This document shows positions 16,306 through 25,543 of a DNA stretch of 64,000 nucleotides, piece after piece. The notes under the pieces were generated by a model. It saw only the letters and a program-made list of their open reading frames with translations, did no database searches and was not told where the DNA came from. The position numbers and the translations under genes are program-made. This DNA comes from Microbacterium limosum (GTDB lineage: Bacteria > Actinomycetota > Actinomycetes > Actinomycetales > Microbacteriaceae), in contig NZ_CP137080.1 of assembly GCF_036324365.1 (NCBI RefSeq), positions 1,860,001-1,924,000 on the forward strand, in the 5' to 3' direction. Positions within the stretch are counted from its first letter, which is position 1. The number at the start of each line of letters is the position of its first letter.

Positions 16306-17984
16306 GCATGGCCGAGCTGAGAGGCGTGGGCATCGGGCTGGGCGTCGCCCAGGGTCCGGTGGCCCGCATGGCCGAGCCGCTGCCGGCGCCCGCCGACGTC
16401 GCGAGCGAGCTGACCGCCGCGGAGGAGACGGCGCGCGTGCGCGATGCCGTCGCCGCGGTGGCACGGGAACTCGAGGAGCGCGGGGCGGCCGCGGGCGGAG
16501 CCGCGCAGGAGGTTCTCGAGGCGCAGGCCATGATGGCCGAGGACCCGACCCTCGAGGAGGAGCTCGACGCGCGCATCGCCGCCGGCAAGACGGCGGAGTT
16601 CGCCGTCTACGACGCCTTCCACTCCTTCCGCACGCAACTGGAGGCCGTCGGCGGCTACCTCGGCGAGCGCGCGGCCGATCTCGACGACGTCGCCCAGCGC
16701 GTCATCGCGCGCCTGCGGGGGGTTCCCGCACCCGGGGTGCCCGATCCGGGGCATCCGTTCGTCCTCGTCGCGAAGGACCTCGCCCCCGCGGACACGGCGC
16801 TGCTCGACCTGGACAAGGTTCTCGCGCTCGTGACCACCGAGGGCGGACCGACCTCCCACACGGCGATCCTGGCCCGGGAGAAGGCGATCGTCGCGGTCGT
16901 CGGCGTCGCCGGCGCGAAGGACCTCGTCGACGGTGAGATCGTGATCGTGGATGCCGCGGCGGACGTCGTCGTGCGGAACCCGACGGCCGAGGAGCTCTCG
17001 CGAGCGCAGAACCGTGCCGCTCAGCGCGCGGCCGCGGCCGACGCGCCCGTGACACCGGGCGCGCTCGCCGACGGCACGGCGATCCCGCTCCTGGCGAACC
17101 TCGGCTCCCCCGCCGGCGCCGCCGAGGCGGTCGAGCTGGGCGCCGAGGGTGTGGGGCTCTTCCGCACCGAGTTCCTCTTCCTCAGCCACAGCCAGGCACC
17201 CACCGTCGCGCAGCAGAGGGCCGCGTACACGCAGCTGCTGGAGGCGTTCCCCGGCAAGAAGGTCGTCGTGCGCGTGCTCGATGCGGGGTCGGACAAGCCC
17301 CTGCCGTTCCTCAACGACGCCCACGAGGAGAACCCCGCGCTCGGGCTTCGCGGCCTGCGCGCGCTGCGCGCGAGCGAGGACATCCTGCGCGAGCAGCTCA
17401 CCGCCCTGGCCGAGGCGGATGCCGCGACATCCGCCGATCTCTGGGTCATGGCACCGATGGTGTCCACCGTCGAGGAGACCGAGTACTTCGTCTCGCTCGC
17501 GCGCGAGTACGGCATCAAGACGGCCGGCGTCATGGTGGAGGTGCCCTCCATCGCCCTCCTCGCCGACCGCGTGCTCCCCCACGCCGACTTCGCCTCGATC
17601 GGCACGAACGACCTGACGCAGTACACCCTCGCGGCCGACCGGCTGCTGGGGTCGGTCGCCTCCTTCCAGGATCCGTGGCACCCCGCCGTGCTGCGGCTGA
17701 TCCGCGAGGTCGGTGCCGCGGGCGGCGCCGCCGGCAAGCCCGTCGGAATCTGCGGCGAGGCCGCGGCCGACCCGCTGCTCGCGGTGGTCCTGGTCGGCCT
17801 CGGCGCCACGAGCCTGTCGATGGCCCCGACCGCGCTGGCCGACGTGCGCGCGACTCTGCTCACCCACTCCCTCGAGGATGCCCGCCGCATCGCCGAGGCC
17901 GCCCTGGCCGCGAACGAAGCGGCCGCAGCCCGACAGGCGGCCCAGCAGGCCGCCAGCCCACACGCGGCCCCCGCCGCTCACTGA
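16302..17984 (+). CDS. ptsI: PTS enzyme I (phosphoenolpyruvate-protein phosphotransferase)
   Basis: 560-residue enzyme I that takes phosphate from PEP onto its own His and passes it to HPr. The N-terminal HPr-binding region is followed by the swivelling phosphohistidine domain with His186 in GGPTSHTAILAREK, then the PEP-binding TIM barrel with LFRTEFLFLS, RVLDAGSDKPLPF and IGTNDLTQYTLAADR. Length is normal for the family. The C-terminus ends in an Ala/Gln-rich tail. The GTG start overlaps ptsH; an ATG two codons later is an alternative. Confidence 0.94.
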   Translation: MSMAELRGVGIGLGVAQGPVARMAEPLPAPADVASELTAAEETARVRDAVAAVARELEERGAAAGGAAQEVLEAQAMMAEDPTLEEELDARIAAGKTAEFAVYDAFHSFRTQLEAVGGYLGERAADLDDVAQRVIARLRGVPAPGVPDPGHPFVLVAKDLAPADTALLDLDKVLALVTTEGGPTSHTAILAREKAIVAVVGVAGAKDLVDGEIVIVDAAADVVVRNPTAEELSRAQNRAAQRAAAADAPVTPGALADGTAIPLLANLGSPAGAAEAVELGAEGVGLFRTEFLFLSHSQAPTVAQQRAAYTQLLEAFPGKKVVVRVLDAGSDKPLPFLNDAHEENPALGLRGLRALRASEDILREQLTALAEADAATSADLWVMAPMVSTVEETEYFVSLAREYGIKTAGVMVEVPSIALLADRVLPHADFASIGTNDLTQYTLAADRLLGSVASFQDPWHPAVLRLIREVGAAGGAAGKPVGICGEAAADPLLAVVLVGLGATSLSMAPTALADVRATLLTHSLEDARRIAEAALAANEAAAARQAAQQAASPHAAPAAH

Positions 17985-18001
17985 GAGAAAGAGACACAGT
18001 C

Positions 18002-19606
18002 ATGACGACGACGTCACCTGCCGCGCAGAGGGGCGGTGCCCGGGTCGCGGTCCAGCGATTCGGCACGTTCCTCTCCGGCATGATCATGCCGAACATCCCC
18101 GCGCTGATCGCGTGGGGCATCATCACGGCGTTCTTCATCCCGGTCGGCTGGACCCCCAACGCCGACCTCTCCACGATGGTCGGCCCGATCATCCACTACC
18201 TGCTGCCGATCCTCATCGCCTACACGGCCGGCTACATGGTCTACAAGATCCGCGGAGGCGTCGTCGCCTCCATCGCGGTGATGGGTGCGATCGCGGGCTC
18301 CGACCTGCTCATCGCCAACTTCAACGCCACGCTCCCCGAGGGCGAGGCCCCGCTCGGCCAGATCCACATGTTCATCGGCGCGATGATCATGGGACCGCTC
18401 GCGGCCTACACGATGCGCTGGCTCGACAGCCTCTGGGACGGCAAGATCAAGGCCGGCTTCGAGATGCTCGTCAACATGTTCTCGGCCGGCATCTGGGGCT
18501 TCGTGATGGCCATCGTGGGCTTCTTCCCCGTCGCCTGGCTGGTCAACGGCATCATGAACGTGCTGAGCACGGCGGTGAACTGGCTCGTCGAGACGAATCT
18601 GCTCCCGCTGACCAGCATCATCATCGAGCCCGCGAAGGTCTTCTTCCTGAACAACGCCATCAACCACGGCGTGCTCACGCCGCTCGGCATCAGCCAGGCG
18701 GCGGAGGACGGCAAGTCGATCCTGTTCCTCCTCGAGGCCAACCCCGGCCCCGGCGTCGGCCTGCTGCTCGCGTTCACGATCTTCGGGATCGGCGCGGCCC
18801 GCGCCTCGGCTCCCGGTGCCGCGGTGATCCAGTTCTTCGGCGGCATCCACGAGGTGTACTTCCCCTTCGCACTGATGAAGCCGGTACTGATCGTCGCGCT
18901 GATCGCCGGCGGCATGACGGGCGTCACCACGAACATGATCTTCGACGCGGGCCTGCGTGCGCCGGCCGCTCCGGGCAGCATCTTCGCGGTGATCGCCCAG
19001 ACGGCCAGCGACAGCTACATCGGCGTGATCCTCTCGGTCATCCTCTCGGCGGCGGTGAGCTTCGTGATCGCGTCGGTCATCCTGCGCGCGACGCGCAAGC
19101 GCGACCTGCTCGCGGAGGGCGACGAGTTCGCCGCGGCGGTCTCGCAGACCGCGGCCAACAAGGGCAAGTCCTCGGCAGCCCTCGACGCCCTGCGGGCGTC
19201 CGACGGCCGTGACCGCGAAGCCGTGCGCGCGGCCGGCGAGGCGGTGGACCGCCTCGAAAGCGAGGCCGACACCGGCGGCCGCCTGGACGGCGGAGTCGTC
19301 ACGACGAGGCAGGTGAGGACGATCGTCTTCGCGTGCGACGCCGGCATGGGCTCCTCCGCCATGGGCGCGAGCGTGCTGCGCAACAAGATCAAGAAGGCGG
19401 GCATCGAGGACGTCACGGTCACCAACAAGGCGATCGCGAACCTGGATGCCTCCGCCGATCTCGTGATCACGCAGAACCAGCTCACCGACCGTGCCCGGCA
19501 CCAGACGCCCGACGCGATCCACGTATCGGTCGACAATTTCATGAACTCGCCGAAGTACGACGAGGTCGTGGATCTCGTGCGCGATCAGCACCAGGATGGT
19601 GCGTAG
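18002..19606 (+). CDS. mtlA: PTS mannitol-specific EIICB permease
   Basis: 534-residue membrane sugar permease that phosphorylates mannitol during import. The EIIC domain (about 15-360) has multiple hydrophobic segments and the mannitol-family motifs FLNNAINHG and FFGGIHEVYFPF. The EIIB domain (about 438-534) has Cys445 in VFACDAGMGSSAMGAS. There is no fused EIIA; that function is encoded by the next gene. The domain composition (EIICB) is the common Gram-positive arrangement. It lies 17 bp after ptsI. Confidence 0.93.
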   Translation: MTTTSPAAQRGGARVAVQRFGTFLSGMIMPNIPALIAWGIITAFFIPVGWTPNADLSTMVGPIIHYLLPILIAYTAGYMVYKIRGGVVASIAVMGAIAGSDLLIANFNATLPEGEAPLGQIHMFIGAMIMGPLAAYTMRWLDSLWDGKIKAGFEMLVNMFSAGIWGFVMAIVGFFPVAWLVNGIMNVLSTAVNWLVETNLLPLTSIIIEPAKVFFLNNAINHGVLTPLGISQAAEDGKSILFLLEANPGPGVGLLLAFTIFGIGAARASAPGAAVIQFFGGIHEVYFPFALMKPVLIVALIAGGMTGVTTNMIFDAGLRAPAAPGSIFAVIAQTASDSYIGVILSVILSAAVSFVIASVILRATRKRDLLAEGDEFAAAVSQTAANKGKSSAALDALRASDGRDREAVRAAGEAVDRLESEADTGGRLDGGVVTTRQVRTIVFACDAGMGSSAMGASVLRNKIKKAGIEDVTVTNKAIANLDASADLVITQNQLTDRARHQTPDAIHVSVDNFMNSPKYDEVVDLVRDQHQDGA

Positions 19607-19618
19607 GCACTGAACGCG

Positions 19619-19652
19619 GTGGGGTCGGGCGGCGTGACGCCCCCGACCCCAC
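19619..19652 (+). terminator. Strong hairpin between mtlA and mtlF
   Basis: 11-bp perfect stem (GTGGGGTCGGG / CCCGACCCCAC) with a further inner stem, only 12 bp after the mtlA stop. No long T-tract follows. Between two subunits of the same transporter it is more likely a partial terminator or a 3'-end stabiliser that sets mtlA/mtlF ratios. Confidence 0.5.
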
Positions 19653-19750
19653 TGCTTCTGTCCCGGCATCCGCTTCCCCGCGGTGCCCGCCCGCGTCACC
19701 TGCGGCCGTCACGACGGGGATGCGACAGCTCTTCAACGAAAGGCAATGAC

Positions 19751-20191
19751 ATGGCACGTGACGTCCTCTCCCTGGGTCAGGTTCGCATCCACGCAGGATC
19801 CGCAACGCGCGAAGAGGCGATGAAGGAGGCCGCCGACATCCTCGAAGCGGCCGGGTGCGTCACGACCGCCTACTTCGACGCGATGCAGCTGCGCGAGCAG
19901 ACCGTCTCGACGTACATGGGCAACGAGCTCGCGATCCCGCACGGCACGAACGAGACGAAGGACGCGATCCTCGAGTCCGGCCTCTCTGTGGTCCGCTACG
20001 ACGGCGGGATCGATTGGGGCGGCGAGCACGTCACGTTCGTGATCGGGATCGCCGGCAAGGGCGACGAGCACCTGGAGATCCTGTCGCAGATCGCCATCCT
20101 CTTCTCCGACGAGGACGAGGTCGCGAAGCTGAAGGCCGCTTCCTCCCCCGATGAGCTCTTCTCGCTCCTCTCGGCGGTGAACGAGTCGTGA
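19751..20191 (+). CDS. mtlF: PTS mannitol EIIA
   Basis: 146-residue EIIA of the mannitol/fructitol family. Phosphorylated His64 is in [12 protein letters not shown], followed by [25 protein letters not shown] helices typical of the fold. It relays phosphate from HPr to the EIIB domain of MtlA. The stop overlaps mtlD by 4 bp. The ATG at 19751 was chosen over the out-of-frame ATG at 19746. Confidence 0.93.
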   Translation: MARDVLSLGQVRIHAGSATREEAMKEAADILEAAGCVTTAYFDAMQLREQTVSTYMGNELAIPHGTNETKDAILESGLSVVRYDGGIDWGGEHVTFVIGIAGKGDEHLEILSQIAILFSDEDEVAKLKAASSPDELFSLLSAVNES

Positions 20192-21339
20192 AGGCGGTTC
20201 ACTTCGGCGCCGGCAACATCGGCCGCGGCTTCGTCGGGCTGCTCCTGCACGAGGGCGGGTACGAGCTCGTCTTCTCCGACGTCGCGGCGGATCTCGTCGA
20301 CGCCATCAACGCCCACGACTCGTACACGGTGCACGAGGTCGGCGAGGGCGGCACCGACAAGACCGTGACGGGCTTCCGCGCGATCAACAGCGCCGAAGAC
20401 CCCCAGGCCGTCATCGACGAGATCGCGGGCGCGAACGTCGTGACCACCGCGGTCGGCCCGACCGTGCTCCGCTTCGTCGCCCCGCTCATCCTCGCGGGTC
20501 TCGCACTGCGCGACCCGTCGTCGCCCCCGCTGCAGATCATGGCGTGCGAGAACGCCATCGGCGCGACCGACACCCTGCGGGACCACATCCGGGACCAGGC
20601 GGCGGAGGCCTGGGACGCGATCTCCGCGCGGGCCGTGTTCGCCAACACGGCCGTCGACCGCATCGTTCCGGCCCCGCAGGACAACCCCGGGGTGGATGTC
20701 ACGGTCGAGCCCTTCTACGAATGGGCGATCGAGCGGGGCCCGTTCGGGTCGAACCCGCCGGCGATACCCGGCGCGCACTTCGTCGACGACCTCACCCCGT
20801 ACATCGAGCGCAAGCTCTTCACGGTCAACACCGGCCACGCCACGACCGCGTACTACGGTGCGCTCGCGGGCGCGGAGAAGATCTCCGACGCGCTCGCGGA
20901 TCCCGCGATCGCCGAGCGCGTGTCGGCCGTGCTCGAGGAGACCTCGGCGCTCCTGGCCGCCAAGCACGAGCTCGACCCCGCCCACCTGTCGGAGTACCGC
21001 GCGACGATCCTGGGACGCTTCCGCAACCCCGCACTCCCCGACACCGTGGGCCGGGTGGGCCGGCAACCGCTGCGCAAGCTCTCGCGACACGAGCGTTTCG
21101 TGGGTCCCGCCGCCGAGGCCGCCGAGCGCGGACTGCCGGTGGACGCCCTCGTCGATGCGATGGGCGCCGCCCTGGCCTTCGACGACCCCGCAGACGAGCA
21201 GGTCGCGCAGCTCCAGCAGCTGCTGCGCGATCAGGATGCCGCGGCCGCGACGACCGCCATCACGGGTCTCCCGACGGATCACCCGCTGTTCCCCCGCGTC
21301 GAGCGGATCGTGGCACGGCGACAGTCCGAGCTGCGCTGA
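20188..21339 (+). CDS. mtlD: Mannitol-1-phosphate 5-dehydrogenase
   Basis: 383-residue NAD-dependent polyol dehydrogenase converting mannitol-1-phosphate to fructose-6-phosphate. The N-terminal nucleotide motif is [13 protein letters not shown], with [13 protein letters not shown] (lysine/histidine helical C-domain region), [11 protein letters not shown] and [16 protein letters not shown] further on. It closes the mannitol operon and is translationally coupled to mtlF. Length matches the family (about 380). Confidence 0.95.
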   Translation: MKAVHFGAGNIGRGFVGLLLHEGGYELVFSDVAADLVDAINAHDSYTVHEVGEGGTDKTVTGFRAINSAEDPQAVIDEIAGANVVTTAVGPTVLRFVAPLILAGLALRDPSSPPLQIMACENAIGATDTLRDHIRDQAAEAWDAISARAVFANTAVDRIVPAPQDNPGVDVTVEPFYEWAIERGPFGSNPPAIPGAHFVDDLTPYIERKLFTVNTGHATTAYYGALAGAEKISDALADPAIAERVSAVLEETSALLAAKHELDPAHLSEYRATILGRFRNPALPDTVGRVGRQPLRKLSRHERFVGPAAEAAERGLPVDALVDAMGAALAFDDPADEQVAQLQQLLRDQDAAAATTAITGLPTDHPLFPRVERIVARRQSELR

Positions 21340-21371
21340 CGGTGGAAACCGAACTGGCAGATCCGCGCCAG

Positions 21372-21390
21372 TTCGGTTAGCCTGCCCTAA
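21372..21390. promoter_or_regulatory. DtxR/IdeR-type iron box in front of the siderophore-interacting protein gene
   Basis: TTCGGTTAGCCTGCCCTAA matches 15 of 19 positions of the actinobacterial iron-box consensus TTAGGTTAGGCTAACCTAA (my own alignment). It ends one base before the GTG start, so a bound regulator would sit on the transcription start. The mRNA may be leaderless. Repression when iron is sufficient is the expected behaviour. Confidence 0.75.
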
Positions 21391-22323
21391 GTGAACACGC
21401 TCACCCGCTCCCCCCACATCGCCCACGTGCCGATGCGAGCCTCGGTCGCTCGCATCGAAGTGCTGAGCCCGACGTTCCGGCGCTTCACCCTGACCGGCCC
21501 CGAGCTGGCCTCGGTCGCCGACAACCGGCTCGACCAGCGGTTCAAGATCCTCTTCCCCGTCCCCGGCGTGGGGCTCGACGCGATGCCCCCCGGCGACGAC
21601 TGGTATCTCGCGTGGCGGCAGCTCGACAACGCCGTGCGACCGATCATGCGCACCTACACCGTGCGCGAGGTGCGCCCCGAGGCATCCGAGTTCGACGTCG
21701 ACATCGCCCTGCACGGCCGCATCGGACCCGCCTCCGCATGGGCCCTCGACGCCAAGCCCGGCGACGAGCTGATCGTCTGCGTTCCGCACCGCGGATTCGA
21801 GGGCGACTTCCACGGCGGCGTGGACTGGCGACCCCCGGCCGAGGCGCGTCGCGTGCTCATCGCCGCCGACGAGACCGCGCTGCCCGCCGTCTCCGGCATC
21901 TTCGAGCGCCTCGACCCCCTCGCGCAGGGGACGGCCGTCATCGAGGTTCCCCACCCGGACGACGCGGCGGCGCTCAGCCCCGCACCCGCCGGCGTCGAGG
22001 TCGTCGTCGTCGCCCGAGGCGATCGTCCCGTCGGGTCGGAGCTCGTCCCCGCCGTGCGCGCCGCCGCCGAGCGCGTGCTCGACGGCACGCGCACGCCCGT
22101 CGCGGAGCTCGAGGACGTCGACATCGACAGCGTCATGCTGTGGGAGGTCCCCCACGACGCCAAGGGCGAGCCGCTGGGGCACGCGCCGTTCTTCGCCTGG
22201 CTCGCCGGCGAGGCATCCCCCATCAAGGAGCTCCGCCGTCACCTCGTGTCCGAGCGCGGCGTCGATCGGCACGCCGTGGCCTTCATGGGGTACTGGCGCG
22301 CCGGCCGGCCCGAGATGTCCTGA
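21391..22323 (+). CDS. Siderophore-interacting protein (flavin-dependent ferric-siderophore reductase)
   Basis: 310-residue SIP/ViuB-family NAD(P)H:FAD reductase that releases iron from imported siderophores in the cytoplasm. It has an N-terminal FAD domain with VARIEVLSPTFRRFTL and IMRTYTVREVRPE (FAD-binding RxYT), then HGRIGPASAWALDAKPGDE and a C-terminal SIP domain with LIAADETALPAVSGI and YWRAGRPE at the end. The GTG start abuts the iron box. It heads the iron cluster, followed by a second iron box and the ABC transporter. Confidence 0.9.
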   Translation: MNTLTRSPHIAHVPMRASVARIEVLSPTFRRFTLTGPELASVADNRLDQRFKILFPVPGVGLDAMPPGDDWYLAWRQLDNAVRPIMRTYTVREVRPEASEFDVDIALHGRIGPASAWALDAKPGDELIVCVPHRGFEGDFHGGVDWRPPAEARRVLIAADETALPAVSGIFERLDPLAQGTAVIEVPHPDDAAALSPAPAGVEVVVVARGDRPVGSELVPAVRAAAERVLDGTRTPVAELEDVDIDSVMLWEVPHDAKGEPLGHAPFFAWLAGEASPIKELRRHLVSERGVDRHAVAFMGYWRAGRPEMS

Positions 22324-22351
22324 CGGGATCGCCACACGCGGGCCGTTGAGG

Positions 22352-22370
22352 TATGGTTAGGCTTGCCTAA
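22352..22370. promoter_or_regulatory. DtxR/IdeR-type iron box upstream of the siderophore binding protein
   Basis: TATGGTTAGGCTTGCCTAA matches 15 of 19 consensus positions (own alignment) and lies 37 bp before the start of the lipoprotein gene, a position where a bound repressor would cover the promoter. It gives the transporter operon its own iron control, separate from the SIP gene. Confidence 0.78.
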
Positions 22371-22407
22371 GCAAACGCCTGGCAGCACAGCCCCTGAAGG
22401 AATCCCG

Positions 22408-23445
22408 ATGACCCTCTCCCGTCGCGTCGCGCCCGTCGCGCTGGCCGCCGTCGCCGCACTCGCCCTCACCGCCTGCTCCACCCCCGCCGCCTCCGACTCG
22501 GCCGCCGAGTCGCCCGAGTCCGGGTCCGGCTTCCCCGTCACGATCGAGCACGCCTACGGCGAGACCGTCATCGAGGACAAGCCCGAGCGGGTCGCCACGG
22601 TCGCATGGGCCAACCACGAGGTCCCCCTCGCCCTGGGCGTCGTGCCGGTCGGTATGAGCGAGGCGACGTGGGGCGACGACGACAACGACGGCGTGCTGCC
22701 CTGGGTCGAGGATGCGCTCGCCGAGCTGGGCGCCGAGACGCCGGTGCTCTTCGACGAGACGGACGGCATCGACTTCGAGGCCGTGGCCGACACGCAGCCC
22801 GACGTGATCCTGGCCTCCTACTCCGGCCTGACGCAGGAGGAGTACGACACGCTCTCGCAGATCGCTCCTGTCGTGGCCTACCCCGACGTCCCGTGGGGCA
22901 CCTCGGTCGAGGACATGATCCGCATGAACTCCGAGGCCATCGGACTCGCCGAGGAGGGCGAGCAGCTCATCGCCGATCTGCAGGCGGACGTCTCCGACGC
23001 CCTCGCGGCCAACCCGGCGCTCGAGGGCAAGAAGGTGCTCTTCTCCTACATCGACCCGACCGACCTCAGCCAGATCGGGTTCTACACGAGCTACGACACG
23101 CGCCCCGGATTCCTCGAGTCGATCGGGCTGCCCACGCCGGAGATCGTCGCGGAGGAGTCCGCCGGCACGGAGGAGTTCTACCTGATGGTCAGCGCGGAGG
23201 AGGCCGACCGCTTCGCGGACGTGGACCTCTTCGTCACCTACGGCGAGGCCGACGGCGCGCTCGTCGAGGCGATCAAGGCCGACCCGCTGCTGTCGCAGAT
23301 CCCCGCGATCGCGAACGGGCAGATCGCCGTGCTGGAGAACTCGACGCCGCTGGCCGCCTCGGCGAACCCCTCCCCGCTCTCGATCAGCTGGGGCATCGGC
23401 GACTACTTCGCGCTGCTCGCCGCTCCCCTCTCGCAGAACGGGTGA
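22408..23445 (+). CDS. Iron-siderophore ABC transporter substrate-binding lipoprotein
   Basis: 345-residue FecB/FepB-family periplasmic-type binding lipoprotein. The signal peptide ends with lipobox LTAC (Cys about 25), followed by a Ser/Glu-rich linker and the binding domain, with VTIEHAYGETVIEDKPERVAT and DFEAVADTQPDVILASYSG as family marks. It captures ferric siderophore outside the membrane and delivers it to the two permeases downstream. The ATG at 22408 has a GAAGGA ribosome-binding site. The stop overlaps the first permease by 4 bp. Confidence 0.92.
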   Translation: MTLSRRVAPVALAAVAALALTACSTPAASDSAAESPESGSGFPVTIEHAYGETVIEDKPERVATVAWANHEVPLALGVVPVGMSEATWGDDDNDGVLPWVEDALAELGAETPVLFDETDGIDFEAVADTQPDVILASYSGLTQEEYDTLSQIAPVVAYPDVPWGTSVEDMIRMNSEAIGLAEEGEQLIADLQADVSDALAANPALEGKKVLFSYIDPTDLSQIGFYTSYDTRPGFLESIGLPTPEIVAEESAGTEEFYLMVSAEEADRFADVDLFVTYGEADGALVEAIKADPLLSQIPAIANGQIAVLENSTPLAASANPSPLSISWGIGDYFALLAAPLSQNG

Positions 23446-24491
23446 GCACCGCCACCACGGCACCCGGACGGCCGCCTGGCACCGCCGCACTGCGGCGACC
23501 GGCGGCCGTCCGTCTGGCGTGGCTCGGCGCCGGCGTCGCACTCCTCGCGGTGCTCTTCGTCGCATCGGTCGCCTTCGGCGTGCGGGATGTGTCGCTGACC
23601 GAGATCCTCGCGGCGATGCGCGGGGATGCCGGGGGCATCGGCGAGGCCGCCGTCGTGCTCCGCGTCCCCCGCACGGTGCTCGCGATGATCGTCGGCGCCG
23701 CGCTCGCGCTCTCGGGCGCGGCGATGCAGGCCGTCACGCGCAATCCGCTCGCAGACCCCGGCATCCTCGGCATCAGCCCCGGCGCCGCGCTGGCGGTCGT
23801 CATCGGCATCGCGTTCTTCGGCCTCAGCAACCCCTACTCCTACATCGGCGTCGCGACGATCGGAGCAGCCCTCGCCGCCGTGTTCGTCTATGCGGTCGGC
23901 TCGGCGGGGCGCGGGGGCGCCACTCCCCTCAAGCTCGCCCTCGCGGGGGCGGCGTCCGCGGCGGCGTTCACGTCGCTCGTGAGCGCCATCCTGCTGCCCC
24001 GCGTCGACATCCTCGAGACGTTCCGCTTCTGGCAGATCGGCGGGGTGGGGGGAGCCAGCTGGGACCGCATCGCGATCGTCGCCCCGTTCCTCGCGCTCGG
24101 CGCGTTCATCTGCCTCGTCAGCGCCCGGAGCATGAACTCCCTCGCGCTCGGCGACGACATGGCCGCCGGTCTCGGCGTACGGGTGGGCCGGGCACGGCTG
24201 CTCGCCGCCGTCGGCGCCGTCATCCTCGCCGGCGCCGCCACCGCGATCGCGGGGCCGATCGGCTTCGTAGGCCTCGTCATCCCCCACCTGTGCCGCCTGC
24301 TCGTGGGAGGCGACCACCGCTGGCTGCTGCCGTTCTCGGCGATCGCGGGCGCAGCGCTGCTCACCTTCGCCGACATCGTCGGCCGCCTCATCACGCGCCC
24401 CGAGGAGATCGAGGTCGGGATCGTCACGGCCCTCATCGGCGCCCCCGTCTTCATCTGGATCGTCCGCCGGCAGAGGGTGCGCGAGCTATGA
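23442..24491 (+). CDS. FecCD-family iron-siderophore permease 1
   Basis: 349-residue polytopic membrane permease. RVPRTVLAMIVGAALALSGAAMQ and NPLADPGILGISPGAAL are the FecCD hallmarks. GPIGFVGLVIPHLCR is the conserved region contacting the ATPase. About nine or ten hydrophobic segments are visible. It starts at a GTG overlapping the lipoprotein stop and ends overlapping permease 2 (ATGA), so the order is binding protein-permease-permease-ATPase. Confidence 0.93.
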   Translation: MSTATTAPGRPPGTAALRRPAAVRLAWLGAGVALLAVLFVASVAFGVRDVSLTEILAAMRGDAGGIGEAAVVLRVPRTVLAMIVGAALALSGAAMQAVTRNPLADPGILGISPGAALAVVIGIAFFGLSNPYSYIGVATIGAALAAVFVYAVGSAGRGGATPLKLALAGAASAAAFTSLVSAILLPRVDILETFRFWQIGGVGGASWDRIAIVAPFLALGAFICLVSARSMNSLALGDDMAAGLGVRVGRARLLAAVGAVILAGAATAIAGPIGFVGLVIPHLCRLLVGGDHRWLLPFSAIAGAALLTFADIVGRLITRPEEIEVGIVTALIGAPVFIWIVRRQRVREL

Positions 24492-25543
24492 CCGTCGACA
24501 CCGCCCCCGCCGCCACGACGACCGTCGCCGCCGTCGTCGCCGGACGCCGCCACCGGGCCCGTCGACGCGCCGTCGTGATCGGATGCCTCGCGGTCGCCGT
24601 GCTCGCCTCCTACGCCGCGACGCTCATGATCGGGCAGACGTTCTACTCGCCGGGCGAGGTCATCGCCGTCATCCTCGGGCAGCAGGTGCCGGGTGCCTCG
24701 TTCACCGTCGGCACGCTGCGGCTTCCGCGCGCCACGCTCGGGCTCTTCGCGGGCGCGGCCTTCGGCCTCGCGGGCGTGACGTTCCAGACACTGCTGCGCA
24801 ATCCGCTCGCCTCGCCGGATGTCATCGGCATCAGCGCGGGAGCGAGCGCGGCCGCCGTCTTCGCGGGGGTCACCCTGGGGCTCGGCGACACCGGGGTGTC
24901 GGCCTTCGCGCTCGTCGCCGCACTCGCCACCGCAGGCGCCATCTACCTGCTCTCGTACAAGGCGGGCTTCGCGGGGACGCGACTGATCCTCATCGGCATC
25001 GGCGTCGGCGCGATGCTCGACAGCGTCGTCACCTACCTGCTCTCCCGCGCCGCGGCGTGGGACCTCCAGACGGCCATGCAGTGGCTCACGGGAAGCCTCA
25101 ACGGGGCGACGTGGGAGCGCATCCTCCCGCTCATCCTCGTCGTCGTGGTGTTCGGATCGCTCCTGGCCGGCGCGGGGCGCTCCTTCGGCGCCCTCCACCT
25201 CGGCGACGACTCGGCGGCATCCCTCGGCGTGCGCACCGACCGCACCCGCCTGCTCATGATCCTGGCCGCCGTCATCCTGCTGGCCTTCGCCACCGCGGCG
25301 AGCGGCCCGATCGCGTTCGTCGCGTTCATGGCCGGCCCCATCGCCGCCCGCCTGGTCGGCCCGGGCGGCTCGCTGCTGCTGCCCTCGGCGCTCGTCGGCG
25401 CGCTCCTGGTGCTGCTGGCAGACCTCGTCGGGCAGTTCGCCTTCGGCACCCGCTACCCCGTCGGGGTCATCACGGGCGTGCTCGGCGCGCCCTTCCTCAT
25501 CTACCTGCTCATTCGCACCAATCGCGCGGGAGGCTCCCTGTGA
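24488..25543 (+). CDS. FecCD-family iron-siderophore permease 2
   Basis: 351-residue partner permease of the heterodimeric channel. An N-terminal Arg-rich cytoplasmic tail precedes the hydrophobic core, with RLPRATLGLFAGAAFGLAG, NPLASPDVIGISAGASAA and GPIAFVAFMAGPIAARL as FecCD signatures. It overlaps both neighbours by 4 bp. The identity with family members is clear; the siderophore type is not. Confidence 0.93.
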   Translation: MTVDTAPAATTTVAAVVAGRRHRARRRAVVIGCLAVAVLASYAATLMIGQTFYSPGEVIAVILGQQVPGASFTVGTLRLPRATLGLFAGAAFGLAGVTFQTLLRNPLASPDVIGISAGASAAAVFAGVTLGLGDTGVSAFALVAALATAGAIYLLSYKAGFAGTRLILIGIGVGAMLDSVVTYLLSRAAAWDLQTAMQWLTGSLNGATWERILPLILVVVVFGSLLAGAGRSFGALHLGDDSAASLGVRTDRTRLLMILAAVILLAFATAASGPIAFVAFMAGPIAARLVGPGGSLLLPSALVGALLVLLADLVGQFAFGTRYPVGVITGVLGAPFLIYLLIRTNRAGGSL

